A DNA stretch of 64,000 nucleotides from Chamaecrista fasciculata (lineage: Eukaryota > Streptophyta > Magnoliopsida > Fabales > Fabaceae). Under the pieces are notes generated by a model. It searched no databases. It saw nothing but the letters and a program-made list of their open reading frames with translations, and was not told where the DNA came from. Shown piece by piece: positions 33,968 through 46,835 of this stretch. The stretch's first letter is position 1, and the number at the start of each line of letters is the position of its first letter. The DNA lies in assembly GCA_003254925.1 (NCBI GenBank), contig QANZ01043763.1, forward strand, positions 29,735 through 93,734, in the 5' to 3' direction. The position numbers and the translations under genes were made by a program.

Positions 33968-35429
33968 GAGTAAACTAACAACCCGGTTTGTGAATTATAG
34001 AGGCAGTGGCAACTAGGTCCCTAAATTTTTGAAATTATACAACTCGGTCCCCAAATTATGCAAATGTTATACAAGTTGGTCCCTTCGTCAGATTGAGGTT
34101 ACAAAAAAGGTAAGGTGGCATGGACAGAGTCTGATATGGCCCGCCACGTCAGCACCCATTATACCCAAAAAATGTGCCATGTGTGTAATTCTCGCCACAT
34201 AAGCATGAAGAACAAAAAGAAAAGCCTTACTTGCAATTCCATTCCTGACCCCTTCTTATTCCATTATTCTCAACTTTCCCCTCTTTTTCATCATCTTCAT
34301 TCATTTTTGTCCCAAATCCTCAAAATAAATTGTAAAAGTGTCCCAAAACTCTTCCAAATATTCCAATTTAGTCCTTAATCCAAGAGTCTTTCAGGGACTA
34401 AATTGAAATAAAAAAATATTAAAAATCTTAAACCCTAAGAAACCTAGGACCCTAGGATCCTAAATCCTAAATCCTAAACTGATTTTTTTTTAAATAATAC
34501 TGATTCATCTTCATCATCCTCACGCTCTCTCTCCTCCGTCGTCCTCTTCCTCATCCTCATCCTCATCCTCACTTGCATTTCAAAATGGAATTCCTTCCAT
34601 GAATCTCAAAACGAAATTGATTCAGAATGGCACATCGTGACCGTGAAAATGTTGTGGTTTCATTTCGATTTTGTTTTTCCTTGCTTCGATTTCGTTTTCG
34701 ACATTTAATCTTCACTTTGATTTCGTTTTGATAATGGCACGACCGTGACCGTGAAAATGTTGTGATTTTCGTTTTCGTTTCTAGGTAATAGGCTTTAATT
34801 TGCTGTGATTTTCGATCTCTAACTATGCTCTGGTTGCCAGAATGATGATGAAAACAGGGGAGGAAGAGGAAGAGGAAGAAAACGATGCAGGAGAGAGAGT
34901 GTGGGATGATGAAGATGAATCAATTTTTTTTAAGAAAAATTAGTTTAGGGTTTAGGGTTTTTAATATTTTTTATTTCAATTTAGTCCTTGCGTATCAATT
35001 TAGTTCGTGAAAGATTCTTGGATAAAGAACTAAATTAGAATGTTTTGAAGAATTTTAGGACACTTTACAATTTTATTTAGAAAATTTCGGACTAAAATGA
35101 ATGAAGATGATAAAAAAGAGGAGAAAGTTGAGAATAATAGGATAAGAATGAGTCAGGGACTGAATTGCAAGTAAGACTCTTTTTTTATTCTTCATGCCTA
35201 TGTGGCGAGAATTACACATGTAACATCGTTTTCTTTTTGTATACGGGTGCTGACGTGGCAGTTAACAACCATGTTAGTACTTAACGGGCCATGTCAGCCT
35301 TCGTCCATGTCACCTCATCTTTTCGTAACCCTAATATAAATGAGGGACTAATTTGTATGACGTCCGACTTGTATAATTTCAAAAATCCAAAGACCTGTAC
35401 TGTTGACGGACCCAGTTGGTAGTTTATTC
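33968..35429. mobile_element. MULE-like foldback element, 1462 bp, 10-bp target duplication
   Basis: The ends are GAGTAAACTAACAACCCGG at the left and, inverted, GAATAAACTACCAACTGGG at the right. ATACAAAATC flanks both sides (33958-33967, 35430-35439). The two halves are nearly full inverted copies. The outer arms carry ACTCGGTCC-type phrases and a GGTGGCATGG/CCATGTCACC block. Telomere-like AAACCCTAA runs lie at 34425-34475, with GTTTAGGG opposite at 34943-34960. The centre (34500-34920) has CATCCTCATCCT and GAAGAGGAAGAG runs that are themselves inverted copies. Confidence 0.75.
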
Positions 35430-35439
35430 ATACAAAATC

Positions 35440-36900
35440 TAACTTCATGGACTCATGGCTGCTTCTGGTTTTTCTGAGGTAGGGCGTTTTAACCTGGTTC
35501 TTTTTCTATGAAATTGTTGGACCGATTAATTCGAACCGGAAAAGACAATGCACCATCCATGTGAGAGAAAGTCTCTCCTTTCAGACGCATCTAATAAATC
35601 TGATTGGCTCAGATAATAAAGAGACTCTACGTGTCAGATTCTGCTGAGTGAACAAAGATCATTTAAGCCGATTACGTATGCCATCCTCCTTTAAAATATT
35701 TTATCAGAGTATAAAATCTAGGAAACATAATTAAATAAATAAATATCCAAGTTTAAATTTTATTCTACATCTTTAAATGAAGTTATCAGTTTTTTTCTTT
35801 AGATTTGATTCATTATCTCTGGAAATCAAATCAAACCTTACTTTTATTTTCTTGGTTTTATATCTTACATATTTTATCTTATATTTTTATAAAAAGTTTT
35901 ATGGTTAGTCTTATCTTACATTCTTTTCATCTTCTTTTGTTTAATATGTCATAGACAACCGTTTGGTAGGAAATTTTAGCTGAGTTAGTCTAAAATGTAA
36001 AGTTTGATCATTAACATAGAATGCAATGACTGATGTGATATAATTATAGCTATTGATGTAATTAAGTGCTAAAAAATAATTAAATTTTTTTTTTAACCAA
36101 TCATAACTATCACATCACTGGTTACATACAACTAACTCTTCCACATGTCATTATCTTATTGGCTCATAACCCATTGCATCTCATGTCAAGAATCAAACTT
36201 TGCATTATAGTCTAACCCGATTTTATTCACTTTTTTTTATCCAAATTTTAATCACTTATCTTTGAGGTAAGTTATAATTTTGATTTTTTATCTTTGGGGT
36301 AAGTTACAATTTTAGTCTTATATCTTTTTTTTTTTTACAATTTTGGTCCCCTACGTTCGCTATCTGTGTCACACTTAATAGGAGAGATTGACGAAATTAA
36401 AGATGAGACTAACCGTGAAATTTTTACAAATATATAGAATCGATAATATGAATACCAACTTGACAAAAGGATAAAAAATCAAGCACTTTGACAGTTCGAT
36501 CTAAATTAAGAGTGAGCTAATAAAATAGATTTTGGTAATGCTTAGAAAAGTTCAATTGCTTGATCCTTCATTATATATATATTTTTTAATTAAGTTATGA
36601 GTATCTCCCGTCTATCCGTGTAACGGTCTAAGCATAGACAAATCTCATTCGGACCTTAAAAACGAAAGAGAGAGAATAAAATTGTTTTATTGTTTTACAA
36701 TTAAGTTTAGTAGCAGTACTCGATTGATTTTTATATTTAATTTATATATATTATTAATATATTAGGATGATGCTTAAACTATTACCATTGAATAATCCTC
36801 ATCATCTAAAAGACTTCAAAATCCTCTTCCGTAAGGAGTGGACCTATAATTGGGCAAAAAAAAAAAAGAAGGAGTGGACCTATAAAATATAAATCGGTTG
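35440..36900. other. Intergenic region with decayed repeats
   Basis: It holds a second copy of the 252-bp MITE, reversed (about 35978-36219), a phrase-repeat block at 36230-36480 (TTTGAGGTAAGTTATAATTT, TTTGGGGTAAGTTACAATTT) and a reversed SINE fragment (36598-36660). No gene was seen. Confidence 0.5.
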
Positions 36901-36914
36901 AAGTATACAAATTA

Positions 36915-37290
36915 TAATTTGACTAAATTACATTAAGATGCCCTTAATTTCAACTTATAGACAAAAGACACCCCTGAATTTTAAAATTTGACAGAATTGA
37001 AAGACCCCGTGAGTTTTCAAATGCACTCGCTTAGGATCCTTAAATTTTAAAACTTGATTAACAAACCTCGTAAATTTTCAACTTTATTCATTTAACTATT
37101 TAAGACCTCTAAATAGCTTCATTTTCTTAAAAACTCAAGGGTTTTAAGTGGTTTGTCAACTTTTAAAACTCAAAGGTCTTGAGTAAGCACAGTTAAAAAT
37201 TCAGAAGGTCTATCTGTCAAATTTTAAAACTCAAAAATATTTTTGCCTTTAACCTAAATTTCGAAGGTCATCATAGTAGAATTTAACCTT
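36915..37290. mobile_element. Foldback MITE
   Basis: Left TGACTAAATTACATTAAGATG and the inverted right end (TCATCATAGTAGAATTTAAC) bracket repeated phrases TTTTAAAACTCAA and AATTTTAAAACTTGA in both orientations. Confidence 0.5.
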
Positions 37291-37365
37291 ATAATTTATG
37301 AAGCATGAGGATTCAATATTTTTAATTTATTAGTATAACTCATTTTTTTTTAATATTTTCTGTTA

Positions 37366-39085
37366 GTCAGGATGCACAAGGAAAATATACCAAGAGGGGG
37401 GGTGAATTGGTATTTCAAAAACTTTTTCTAAGTTAAAAACAAGTTTTAACAGAGTTTCTTAAAACAGTTACTCAAAACAATCCCTCTAATATAAATTCCT
37501 CAGAACAATTCCTTGTAACAGTTTCTTTGAGAACAAAGCTTCTTAGCAATAACAAATATGCTTAAGATCACAGAGATACTCAGATAAACCAAATACTTAA
37601 GCAGACAGATATATCAACAGATTGCTAATGAAAGAAAACTAATCCTTAACTCAAAAGATAAATGCGAAATATAAAGGGGAAAGGATAAGGAATAAGACAC
37701 AACAGATTTATATTGGTTCAGAATAAGGTACTAGTCCTCAACAAAGAACTTTCTCTTAAACCTACGTCCAGTCCCCAAACACAAAGTAAGGGATTTTATA
37801 TTATTGCTGGGCAAACTAACCAAATTACAATTGACACTCAACCACTCACGGATCACCACTAGGGTTTCACACTTTTACAATTTCCCAACCCACAAGTCCT
37901 CAAGGGTAACAAACCAAGTTCCTCACAGCAACTCCTCTTACAGTGCAACCACACACGGATAACCACTATAGGGTTTCACAACAACCGAGGGTAGGTAACC
38001 TATTACCACTAGGAGGTATACGAACGAATCAGACTTTTCAAGAAGAATATAGAAGGGGTTTTCTTACAAAGAGATAGGTTCACACACAAAGGTGAATGTC
38101 ACAAAGACTAATCCCACAAAGGGTTCTCACAAAGAGATTTCGCACTTAGCAGCTTTAGCACTTAGCAATTGACACAAAGTCTAACTTGACACTTAGTCTA
38201 GCAGCTTCATCATTTGAATTCTTCAGCTTTTATAGAGAGCAGCTTCAGCAGCTTGATATGGAAATGTTCTTCAGCTTTAAATACTCCAATGCCTAGGAAC
38301 AATAGTATCTTCAACATATTCGATTTTTCTTTAGCCTTCTTTAGAGTCTTGACTGAATTTCCATGTAGCTCATCTGATAATAATGACATATAGACGTTGA
38401 ACTTTAATCAGTATGGTCAGAATATGAAAGTTTGAAAACTTTCCTTACAATGGTTCCTTGACCTGTGGAATAGGAGCAATTAGCAGAAATCTTTCCAAAA
38501 ATAGATTTAGCATTAAATAATAATCTCAACGGTTCAGCTTAGAACTTTCTTAATATGTATAACACAAAGTTATTGCAATGAGGCACGTTTTGCACTCGAA
38601 ATAAATCAGATATAAAGATCAAAGCAAAACTTAGAAAGTTTCCTAAACAGTTCCTTCAATCATAGCGATAATTAAGGAACATGAATAATTCCCAGATTTC
38701 TTTTCTTCTTGAGATAGATTAACACATAATCACTGATTATACATTAAATGTAATTCTGATTTTACTCAATCATGGTCTCTTAATTATGTCGCACTATATA
38801 AAGCAATAATCCGAGACATAAATGGCTTTTTCAAATTATAACTTTAATAAAATATATCGAGACAAGCCAATATATATATATATATATTCACAAAGAATTT
38901 TTGGCAATTATCAACACACATATATTTAATAAAATAAATAAACACTAACCGTTATTCTATAAACACTGATGTTAATTTATTTTATTTTCTAGCACTTAAT
39001 TAATTAAAATTTATATAAAATGTGAATGTGAATTAATTTATTCCCAACATTTTCATTCACATTTTATATAATTCAAATTTTCTGT
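37366..39085. repeat. Unclassified dispersed-repeat-like block
   Basis: It begins near CACAAGGAAAATATACCAAG and AGGGGGGGTGAATTGG, a phrase I recognise as common in plant repeats, and has a 'TTATATTGGTTCAGAATAAGG' type tract. No coding sense and no clear terminal repeats were found. A 27-bp inverted pair lies at its right end (AAATTTATATAAAATGTGAA at 39007 and TTCACATTTTATATAATTCA at 39056). Confidence 0.35.
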
Positions 39086-40079
39086 TCCTCATTTATGCAC
39101 TTCAGTATAGTACGTATGAAAAGTCGTTACAGGTGTACCTGAGTAGGTTATAAATTTTGCACTTATAGGTTTCCACTGAAACAGTATACAATAAGGAAGC
39201 ATAGAAGAAATAAATTTTGCACTCTAGTAGAGAAGGAAATTGGAAGTTGGCTTGTTTATCTTTTTATTCAGAAAAATCAATTGACGCCAATTCAAGGTTC
39301 ACATCTTGGTTTGTGGCTTCCTCTTAATTACACTTAACATTTGGCTTAAAATTATATACCAGATAAGAAGCTCTTGATGAGGAAGCTTGGCAATATATTG
39401 TATTTAGGGAATTTTGTTAGGTGATTTTGAACAAATTTTTCATTAACTAAACTATTCAATTATGATGTCTTTCAAATTAAATTAAATTGTCCATTTTTGG
39501 TTTAATTTGATTTTATTTCAATTGATTGAATTTGATTTGATTTAGTTCTAAATGTAAGCTAGAAAAATATTTTAACACCACAGTTATATTTATAGGGGTT
39601 TAGTGATGACCCATGCTCTTCATCCAGTCACCCATAATAATACAAAAAAGTAAAAACTGTATGAAATTTCAAATGTACCTTCATTGTTTTTTATTTATTT
39701 TTTGGTTGCCCCACCTAATATTTAAAAGTTTTGTCTTGAATTATTTGAATTCAAGGTGCATCGCACACTTGGTTATATGATGGGAGAGTCTCCTGATAGA
39801 GATAACTTGATTCACATTTTACGCATTCTTGAACTAGGGACCTTGCTTAAGCACACCAAACCCCTTATTATTGAAACCAACTTCATGTTGATTTTTTTAG
39901 TGGCCTTTAACGTAACGTCCATTTATAAAATATATTATTTGTCATGAATTATAGTAAACGGTTTAGTATTTTTTTTTTTAAGTAATAGGCACTTGGTTAT
40001 ATTGAGAGAATCTTTCAATAAAATAATTACATTCACAAAATCTTAAACTTAAAATTTTATTTAAGTAATGTACAAAATG

Positions 40080-40334
40080 TACTTTTGATGCCCAAAGTAT
40101 AAAGTCAATTTCAATTGTACATCTAATTTCTTGGATCAAAATACTTTCAAATTTTTTTGTGTCGATTATATACTTTCAATTTATGGTATAACTGACTCAG
40201 ATATAAAACATTAAAATACAGTTGCCTCAAATATAAAGCATTGGATCAAAAGTATAATTGACCAAAGAAAAACTGTGAAGGTACAACTGAAACTCACATT
40301 ATACTTTGAGGGTATCAAGAATACTTTTACTTAA
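40080..40334. mobile_element. Foldback MITE, relative of the one at 30416
   Basis: Left GTACTTTTGATGCCCAAAGT and right ACTTTGAGGGTATCAAGAAT are inverted. The interior has TCAATTGTACATC/GTACAACTGAA phrases. Confidence 0.55.
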
Positions 40335-40923
40335 ATAATATTAGGCAACTTATCAATTTAACCAACTTTAAATAATTTCTTCTTCCTTAGTTTGATAGTG
40401 CAAAATAAAGATATAGCCCACTAAAATAAGAAAAAAGAAATGTCAAACATTCAACGATGAGATGAAAGAAAAAATTTTAAAATTGATATGGAATTATCAT
40501 TAGTACGTTTCCAGAAATTTAGAGAATGTTTTTAGAGTAAAATCCCAAACTGGTCCCCCAATTATTGGGTCGCTGACAGATTGGTCCCTGATTTATGGAA
40601 ATTGACAAATAGGTCCCCGAATTTTACTAACGTTAGTCAAATTGGTCCCTGAAGCCGTTAACTGCTGATGTGGCACGTTAAGTGCCACGTCAGCAGTTGG
40701 AAAACTAAAAAAAAAAAGCCAACTGTGCGTGCCACATCAGCATTAATAATAAAAAAAATATTTCATTCAAAATTCAAATAGGTCCCTGAGTTATATTTTT
40801 ATCTCATTATTCTCAATTTCCCCTCTTTTTCATCATCTTCATTCATTTTAGTCCCAAATCCTNAAATTGTAAAATGTCCCAAAACTCTTCCAAACATTCC
40901 ACTTTAGTCCTTAAAAGTATTAA

Positions 40924-41755
40924 AAACCCTAAACCCTAAATCCTAAAATCCTAAACTCCAAACCCTAAAACCTAAACCCTAAACCATAAAACCCTAAAAT
41001 CCTCAAATTGTAAAGTGTCCCAAAATTCTTCTAAACATTTCAATTTAGTCCATCAACTCTAAAACCTCAAACCCTAGAACCCCAAATCCCAAACCCAAAA
41101 CTCTAAAACCCAAACCCTAAACCCTAAAATCCCAAACCCAAACCCTAAAATCCCAAACTACAAATCCTAAAACCTTAAACCCTAAATTGTAAAACCCCAA
41201 ATCCTAAAATTCCAAACCCCAAACCCTAAACCCCAAACCCCAAAACCCCAAACCCCAAAATCCTAAACCCTAAACCCTAAAATCATAAACCCTAAAACCC
41301 TAAAATCCTAAAATTGTAAAGTGTCCCAAAATTCTTCCAAACATTTCAATTTAGTCCTTAAACTCTAAAACCCCAAATCTTAGAACTCCAAACCCCAAAC
41401 CCTAAAACCCCAAACCCCAAACCCTATACTCTAAAACCCCAACCCCCAAAATCCCAAACCCAAAACCCTAAAACCCAAAACCCCAAACCTAGATCCTAAA
41501 ATCCCAAACCCCAAATCCTAAAACCTTAAACCCTAAATTGTAAAACCCCAAACCCTAAAATTCTAAACCCCAAATCCTAAAATTTTAAACTCTAAACTCT
41601 ACAACCCCAACCCCAAACCCTAAAATCCCATACCCTAAACTCTAAAACCCTAAACCCCAAACCCCAAACTCAAACCTAAACCCCAAACCCTAAAACCCCA
41701 AACCCCAAACTCTAAAACCCCAAACCCTAAAATCCCATACCCTAAATTCTTTGGT
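40924..41755 (+). repeat. Degenerate telomere-like minisatellite (CCCTAAA strand)
   Basis: About 830 bp of AAACCCTAAA, AAACCCCAAA and AAATCCCAAA variants of the plant telomere repeat CCCTAAA. Short non-telomeric phrases (AAATTGTAAAGTGTCCCAAA, CATTTCAATTTAGTCC) recur at about 41000 and 41320, which shows larger-scale duplications. It is too degenerate and too internal to be a telomere. Confidence 0.85.
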
Positions 41756-41891
41756 TTATTATCTATTCATTTAATTAGAGGACCAATTTGTCTAACATAT
41801 TGAACTATTTTGATAAATTCGGGGACTGATTTGAATAATACTGTTGCACGTCACGATTGTTGAACTTTAATGTACAGTCACAATTCTGATG

Positions 41892-42275
41892 ATTTGGGGT
41901 TTTAGAGTTTAGGGTTTGTGTTTAGGGTTTGAGGTTTTAGAGTTTGGGGGTTTAGGGTTTAGGGCTTTAGAGTTTGGGGTATGGGATTTTAGGATCTAGG
42001 TTTGGGGTTTTGGGTTTTAGGGTTTTGAGTTTGGGATTTTGGGGGTTGGGGTTTTAGTGTTTAGGGTTTGGGGTTTGGGGTTTTAGGGTTTGGGGTTTGG
42101 AGTTCTAAGATTTGGAGTTTTAGAGTTTAAGGACTAAATTGAAATGTTTGGAAGAATTTTGGGACACTTTACAATTTTAGGATTTTAGGGTTTTAGGGTT
42201 TGGAGTTTAGGATTTTAGGATTTAGGGTTTAGGGTTTAGGGTTTGGGGTTTAGGGTTTAGGGTTTTTAATACTTT
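41892..42275 (-). repeat. Degenerate telomere-like minisatellite, inverted arm (TTTAGGG strand)
   Basis: This is the reverse complement of parts of 40924-41755, with TTTAGGGTTTTGAGTTTGGG-like variants and the same spacer phrase inverted (GGGACACTTTACAATTTTAG near 42161). A 130-bp non-telomeric centre (41760-41890) separates the arms. Confidence 0.85.
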
Positions 42276-42337
42276 TAAGGACTATACTGGAATGTTTGAA
42301 AGAGTTTTGGGACATTTTACAATTTTACTTTTAGCGT

Positions 42338-42350
42338 GGCTCTGATACCA
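42338..42350 (-). other. Primer-binding site complementary to initiator tRNA-Met
   Basis: The minus strand reads TGGTATCAGAGCC one base after the CCCAACA end of the LTR. This is the standard plant retrotransposon primer-binding site. It fixes the polarity of the whole LTR family and shows that the LTR at 42352 was a 5' LTR. Only about 20 bp of internal region remains before host-element sequence resumes. Confidence 0.88.
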
Positions 42351-42351
42351 C

Positions 42352-43750
42352 TGTTGGGAATTCAAGGGCGCCTAAGGCAGCGGAAGCATGAAAAACTGTA
42401 AATTAAATATTAAAACAAACGCCCAGGTCCAAGAATTCCCGAACGGATCCGCTAGCTGAATTTAAAACTTTTGGTTAAGTGGTATACCTCACGAGTTTCA
42501 ATCCTTTAGTTGAACGGGGTGTTTTCCAAGAAGTCCACGTAACGCGTCCTTCCTCCGCCGGTAATCCACACGAACAGTTTGGAGATGCCTAGGTGCTAGC
42601 CTCCTTCACTTCTCAAGTGAATCTGGAACCTTTATCTACGGGTGTTCTTTTAATTCAAGAACTCTTCTTGAATTATCAAGAACTATATGGCGCCTTGATC
42701 AAGAACTCTTCTTGATCCCACACAACCTTGTCACACAATATTAACTCTTAATATTGTGCGCCACTTTCTCTCTCTAGGAAAGCAAGATTGCGATTTTTCT
42801 CTCTCTTCTCATCAAAGGCAAAATCGAATTCTCCCTTTGAAAAGAACTAGGCTAAGTCGACTTTTAATATGTGCATGAGGCTCTCACCCTTTCGTGATTT
42901 CACTCTCAAGAATCCAATTCTTGTGTGTGAATTCTCTCTCTAACCTAAAGCAAAAATCGAATTTTCTCTCTTGGCTAGCTTGGTTATGAAAGTCGACTTT
43001 ATGGCTTGTATTTATAGGGTTTGGGGACTTTGATAATTATAATTTTAGGAAACCCTAAAATCATATAATTATCAAACCATAAGATTATGATATCTTAATA
43101 TCACAATTTTATGACTTGATTTCCAATTTAAAATATTACCTTAATATTAAAATTGGAATCAAAATGCAATCTTGGAGAATCAATTTGGAAGATCAAATCT
43201 TCCAAATCTCTCTCTCCTCATGCGCCATTCCCCTTTTATTTTCTTGTTGAATTTAATAAATTAAAAAAATAACTAACTAACTCTTAGGAAGTTATAACTA
43301 ATTTATTTTCCAACAATATTGAATTAAAGAATTGCCACAATATCTTTAAGTCAATCTCACCAAGTCTCAAACTCTAGATAATTGAATTAAAATATTACAT
43401 TCATATTTTAAATCCAATGGACCTAGAATTTCGACTTGCCCTATAAATTATGAATTAAAATATTACTTTAATTCATCAATTTGAAATCTAGACCTAATCT
43501 CATTTGAATTTCAAATTTCAAGCCATGACTTTAATTAATAAAACATTTTTATTAATTAAATTCCTTGTAAATATGAGGCGCCAACCTCTTCCCATTTAAT
43601 CCTAATATTAGTGAATTAATAAATCAATAATTTCCTAACTCTTAGGAATATTATCTAATTTATGATTCCCCTAATATTATAAATAGGAATATAATTGTAA
43701 ATAGCCTAATCCAATTATCTATTTAACAATTATCATATATATATATATAT
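42352..43750 (-). mobile_element. LTR copy 3 (5' LTR, runs into the gap)
   Basis: It starts TGTTGGGAATTCAAGGGCGCC and is highly similar to 3883-5290 throughout (same GTCGACTT blocks, CTATAAATA box near 43015 and ATATATAT run before the gap). The remainder, expected to be about 1 kb, is lost in or around the 878-bp gap. Confidence 0.88.
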
Positions 43751-44628
43751 NNNNNNNNNNNNNNNNNNNNNNNNNNNNNNNNNNNNNNNNNNNNNNNNNN
43801 NNNNNNNNNNNNNNNNNNNNNNNNNNNNNNNNNNNNNNNNNNNNNNNNNNNNNNNNNNNNNNNNNNNNNNNNNNNNNNNNNNNNNNNNNNNNNNNNNNNN
43901 NNNNNNNNNNNNNNNNNNNNNNNNNNNNNNNNNNNNNNNNNNNNNNNNNNNNNNNNNNNNNNNNNNNNNNNNNNNNNNNNNNNNNNNNNNNNNNNNNNNN
44001 NNNNNNNNNNNNNNNNNNNNNNNNNNNNNNNNNNNNNNNNNNNNNNNNNNNNNNNNNNNNNNNNNNNNNNNNNNNNNNNNNNNNNNNNNNNNNNNNNNNN
44101 NNNNNNNNNNNNNNNNNNNNNNNNNNNNNNNNNNNNNNNNNNNNNNNNNNNNNNNNNNNNNNNNNNNNNNNNNNNNNNNNNNNNNNNNNNNNNNNNNNNN
44201 NNNNNNNNNNNNNNNNNNNNNNNNNNNNNNNNNNNNNNNNNNNNNNNNNNNNNNNNNNNNNNNNNNNNNNNNNNNNNNNNNNNNNNNNNNNNNNNNNNNN
44301 NNNNNNNNNNNNNNNNNNNNNNNNNNNNNNNNNNNNNNNNNNNNNNNNNNNNNNNNNNNNNNNNNNNNNNNNNNNNNNNNNNNNNNNNNNNNNNNNNNNN
44401 NNNNNNNNNNNNNNNNNNNNNNNNNNNNNNNNNNNNNNNNNNNNNNNNNNNNNNNNNNNNNNNNNNNNNNNNNNNNNNNNNNNNNNNNNNNNNNNNNNNN
44501 NNNNNNNNNNNNNNNNNNNNNNNNNNNNNNNNNNNNNNNNNNNNNNNNNNNNNNNNNNNNNNNNNNNNNNNNNNNNNNNNNNNNNNNNNNNNNNNNNNNN
44601 NNNNNNNNNNNNNNNNNNNNNNNNNNNN
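43751..44628. other. Assembly gap (878 Ns)
   Basis: This is a run of N. It follows an (AT)n run inside LTR copy 3 and ends within the right arm of the host foldback element. Confidence 0.99.
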
Positions 44629-45664
44629 GAATTTTTCTAACGAGTCAAATAGGTCCCCGAATTTTTCTAACATTTGTCAAATAGGTCCTTCTGTGCATGT
44701 TATTCGGGGACCTATTTGACTAACGTTAGAAAAATTCGGGGACCTATTTGACCCGTTAGAAAAATTCGGGGACCTATTTGTCAATTTCCTAAATTCGGGG
44801 ATCAATCTGTCAGCGAGCCAATAATCCAGGGACCAATTTGGTAGTTTACTCAATTTTATATTAATAAAAAATAATTTATTTTAAACTTTCTATTGGTCCG
44901 GATTGTTGAATGAGAGAATTATTTATATATCGTATACGTGCAATTATAGAACTTTAACTTGATGGATTTTGTTCTTAATTGCAATAACACAGAATAGAGT
45001 TGATTACTAAAGGTATCTTGAGAAAATTTGGAAGGCTAGGAATAATGACTTGGTTTTTAATAGGATGTATCCAACGATGTGCAGAATATGACACCCAAAT
45101 TCGCAATATCACAAATTCACAACTAATTAATAGTCCATATACAAATCAAAAACTAACCTTTATTAAAAACCTAAGACTTCAAAATTGGCTTTAATTCTAA
45201 CCAAAAAGAAGCTGTATTTTTTACCAGCTTTGATATATAGTTCCCCTCGAACAATCGGAAATGGAATCTGGAAAGGTGATGAGGAATACATGATAGCATA
45301 GGCCCATATATCTGCAACCAAATGATACACAAATAATGCCCCAAATTAAATAATAATACTAGTTTAATAATTAATACCAAGAATCTATATATATATATAT
45401 ATATAGGATGTAATTAACTAAGAAGTCATTTTTTAATAATCCATATACCTCAGTATTGTTATAGAGTTCAAATAACAGTACAACAAGAAGGGTAAAGTTT
45501 TGGGGCATTTCAAAGTAATCCTTCTCATTTAAGTGAACAATGAAGAGCTTTGACTCCAGTATGTGTATAAATTACAAACATCATGTAAGAATGGGTCAAG
45601 AGAACCAAGAATAATTAACAGATGATATTGAATAATAATGTATTAATGATATTATCTACTATTT

Positions 45665-46185
45665 GTCTAGTCAAAAGGGTCATTTTGGTCCTAAATATAT
45701 GCTCTAATGTTCATTTTGGTCCATCATATTTCAAAATGTACAAATTGGTCCTAAATGTTAGCAAAATGTTTCATTTTGGTCAGAAATTATTGAACTTGGT
45801 CATATTTCTCTCGTCTCTCATTTCAAGTTCAAAGGACTTACTAAAAGTAACTTGTAGTTCTGAATTCGTCGCATTTGAACTTAAAACGAAAGATATATGA
45901 TTAATGTTACTTGTTTGACCGCGAAACGAGCGATCTAGTTTCAGGACTTATTGATGACCTTAACTGGATAGATTAAGTACTCTTTGAGAACATATATGTA
46001 GCTTTGAATCCGTTACATTCGAATTTGAAACGAGAGAAATATGACTATATTCAATAATTTATGAACAAAATAAAACATTTTGCCAATATTTAAGACCAAT
46101 TCCAACATTTTGAAATATAAAAGACCAAAATAATTATTAAAACATATATATATATATATATAAGACGAAAATGACTCTTTAACCA
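45665..46185. mobile_element. Foldback element, relative of the one in MYB intron 2
   Basis: Left AAAGGGTCATTTTGGTCCTA and right ACGAAAATGACTCTTTAACC are inverted. The interior has CGCATTTGAACTTAAAACGA and TTCGAATTTGAAACGAGAGA, as in 27700-28535. An (AT)n run lies at 46145-46162. Confidence 0.65.
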
Positions 46186-46249
46186 TTTATCTAAGTAAGT
46201 TATCTTGGGCTCTGATATGAGAGGAGGACAATAGGGATAAAAATACTTT

Positions 46250-46835
46250 TTTTTTTTAACATCTTAATGCCTATTTATTGTTAATTTTGTTTTAAAAATT
46301 TTATATTTTAATCGATTTTATCATTTCTAACTTAAATTAAATATTTATGACAAATTTTATGTGTCTAATGACATATAATATAAAAGTGGTGAAAAAAGAA
46401 ATTTAATCTTAACTCAAATTGAAAATCTCGATAAAGGCTATCGTTAATTTATTGAAAAAAGTTAGTCAAAAAATAAAATTAACCAAAATATAAAATTTTA
46501 AAGATAAAATTGACAATAAATAAACATAACGATGAAATTAAAAATTAATATCAAATTTTCAAATCAAAATATGCTTTTGCCTAACATAAATCATAGAGAA
46601 GATGAGCTTCAATCTCCTAAAGATATCTGAATGACACACACATGCATCAGTGGGTATAGAATACAAAAGAATGATTAGTATTGATATACATAAGTAACGA
46701 ATTGATTTTATATTTGTTTAAGGACTAAAATTTTAAAGATTTACGAAGTACAGAGACTTTTTTTATTTAAATAAAACTATATATAGTAACTAAATCAAAA
46801 GATGAAGCAAATTATTGGGACAATAAGATTAAAAG
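46250..46835. other. Intronic-type AT-rich spacer within the CFIm25 remnant
   Basis: No missing CFIm25 exon or transposon end was recognised. Confidence 0.4.

Larger units (their letters stand above)
40535..44851. mobile_element. Large MULE-like foldback element with telomere-like repeats, split by an LTR and a gap
   Basis: The ends are GAGTAAAATCCCAAACTGG and, inverted, GAGTAAACTACCAAATTGG, as in the element at 33968. The arms are rich in TAGGTCCCCGAATTTT and CTAACGTTAGTCAAAT phrases in both orientations. Shared inner blocks are the tract TGTAAAATGTCCCAAAACTC at 40867 and its complement at 42310, and the CATCATCTTCATTCATTT tract. The left inner arm is CCCTAAA-rich and the right one TTTAGGG-rich. 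An LTR of the 1208/3883 family was inserted near 42330, followed by the N gap. No clean target duplication was found. An N lies at 40863. Confidence 0.65.

Noticed and set aside
34115-34378. 87-codon open frame
   Set aside because: Lies in the left arm of the MULE-like foldback element; the arm is repeated inverted and in the element at 40535.
39756-39947. 63-codon open frame (MHRTLGYMMGESPDRD)
   Set aside because: The surrounding phrase (CACTTGGTTATAT, GAGAGTCTCC) recurs at about 39990 and 47070, so it is repeat sequence and not a conserved protein.
40924-42275. A true telomere or chromosome end
   Set aside because: The repeats are too degenerate, occur in both orientations and lie inside a transposon with recognisable arms.
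43723-44673. Long open frame of mostly unknown residues on the minus strand
   Set aside because: It is the assembly gap read as an open frame; only a few codons are real sequence.
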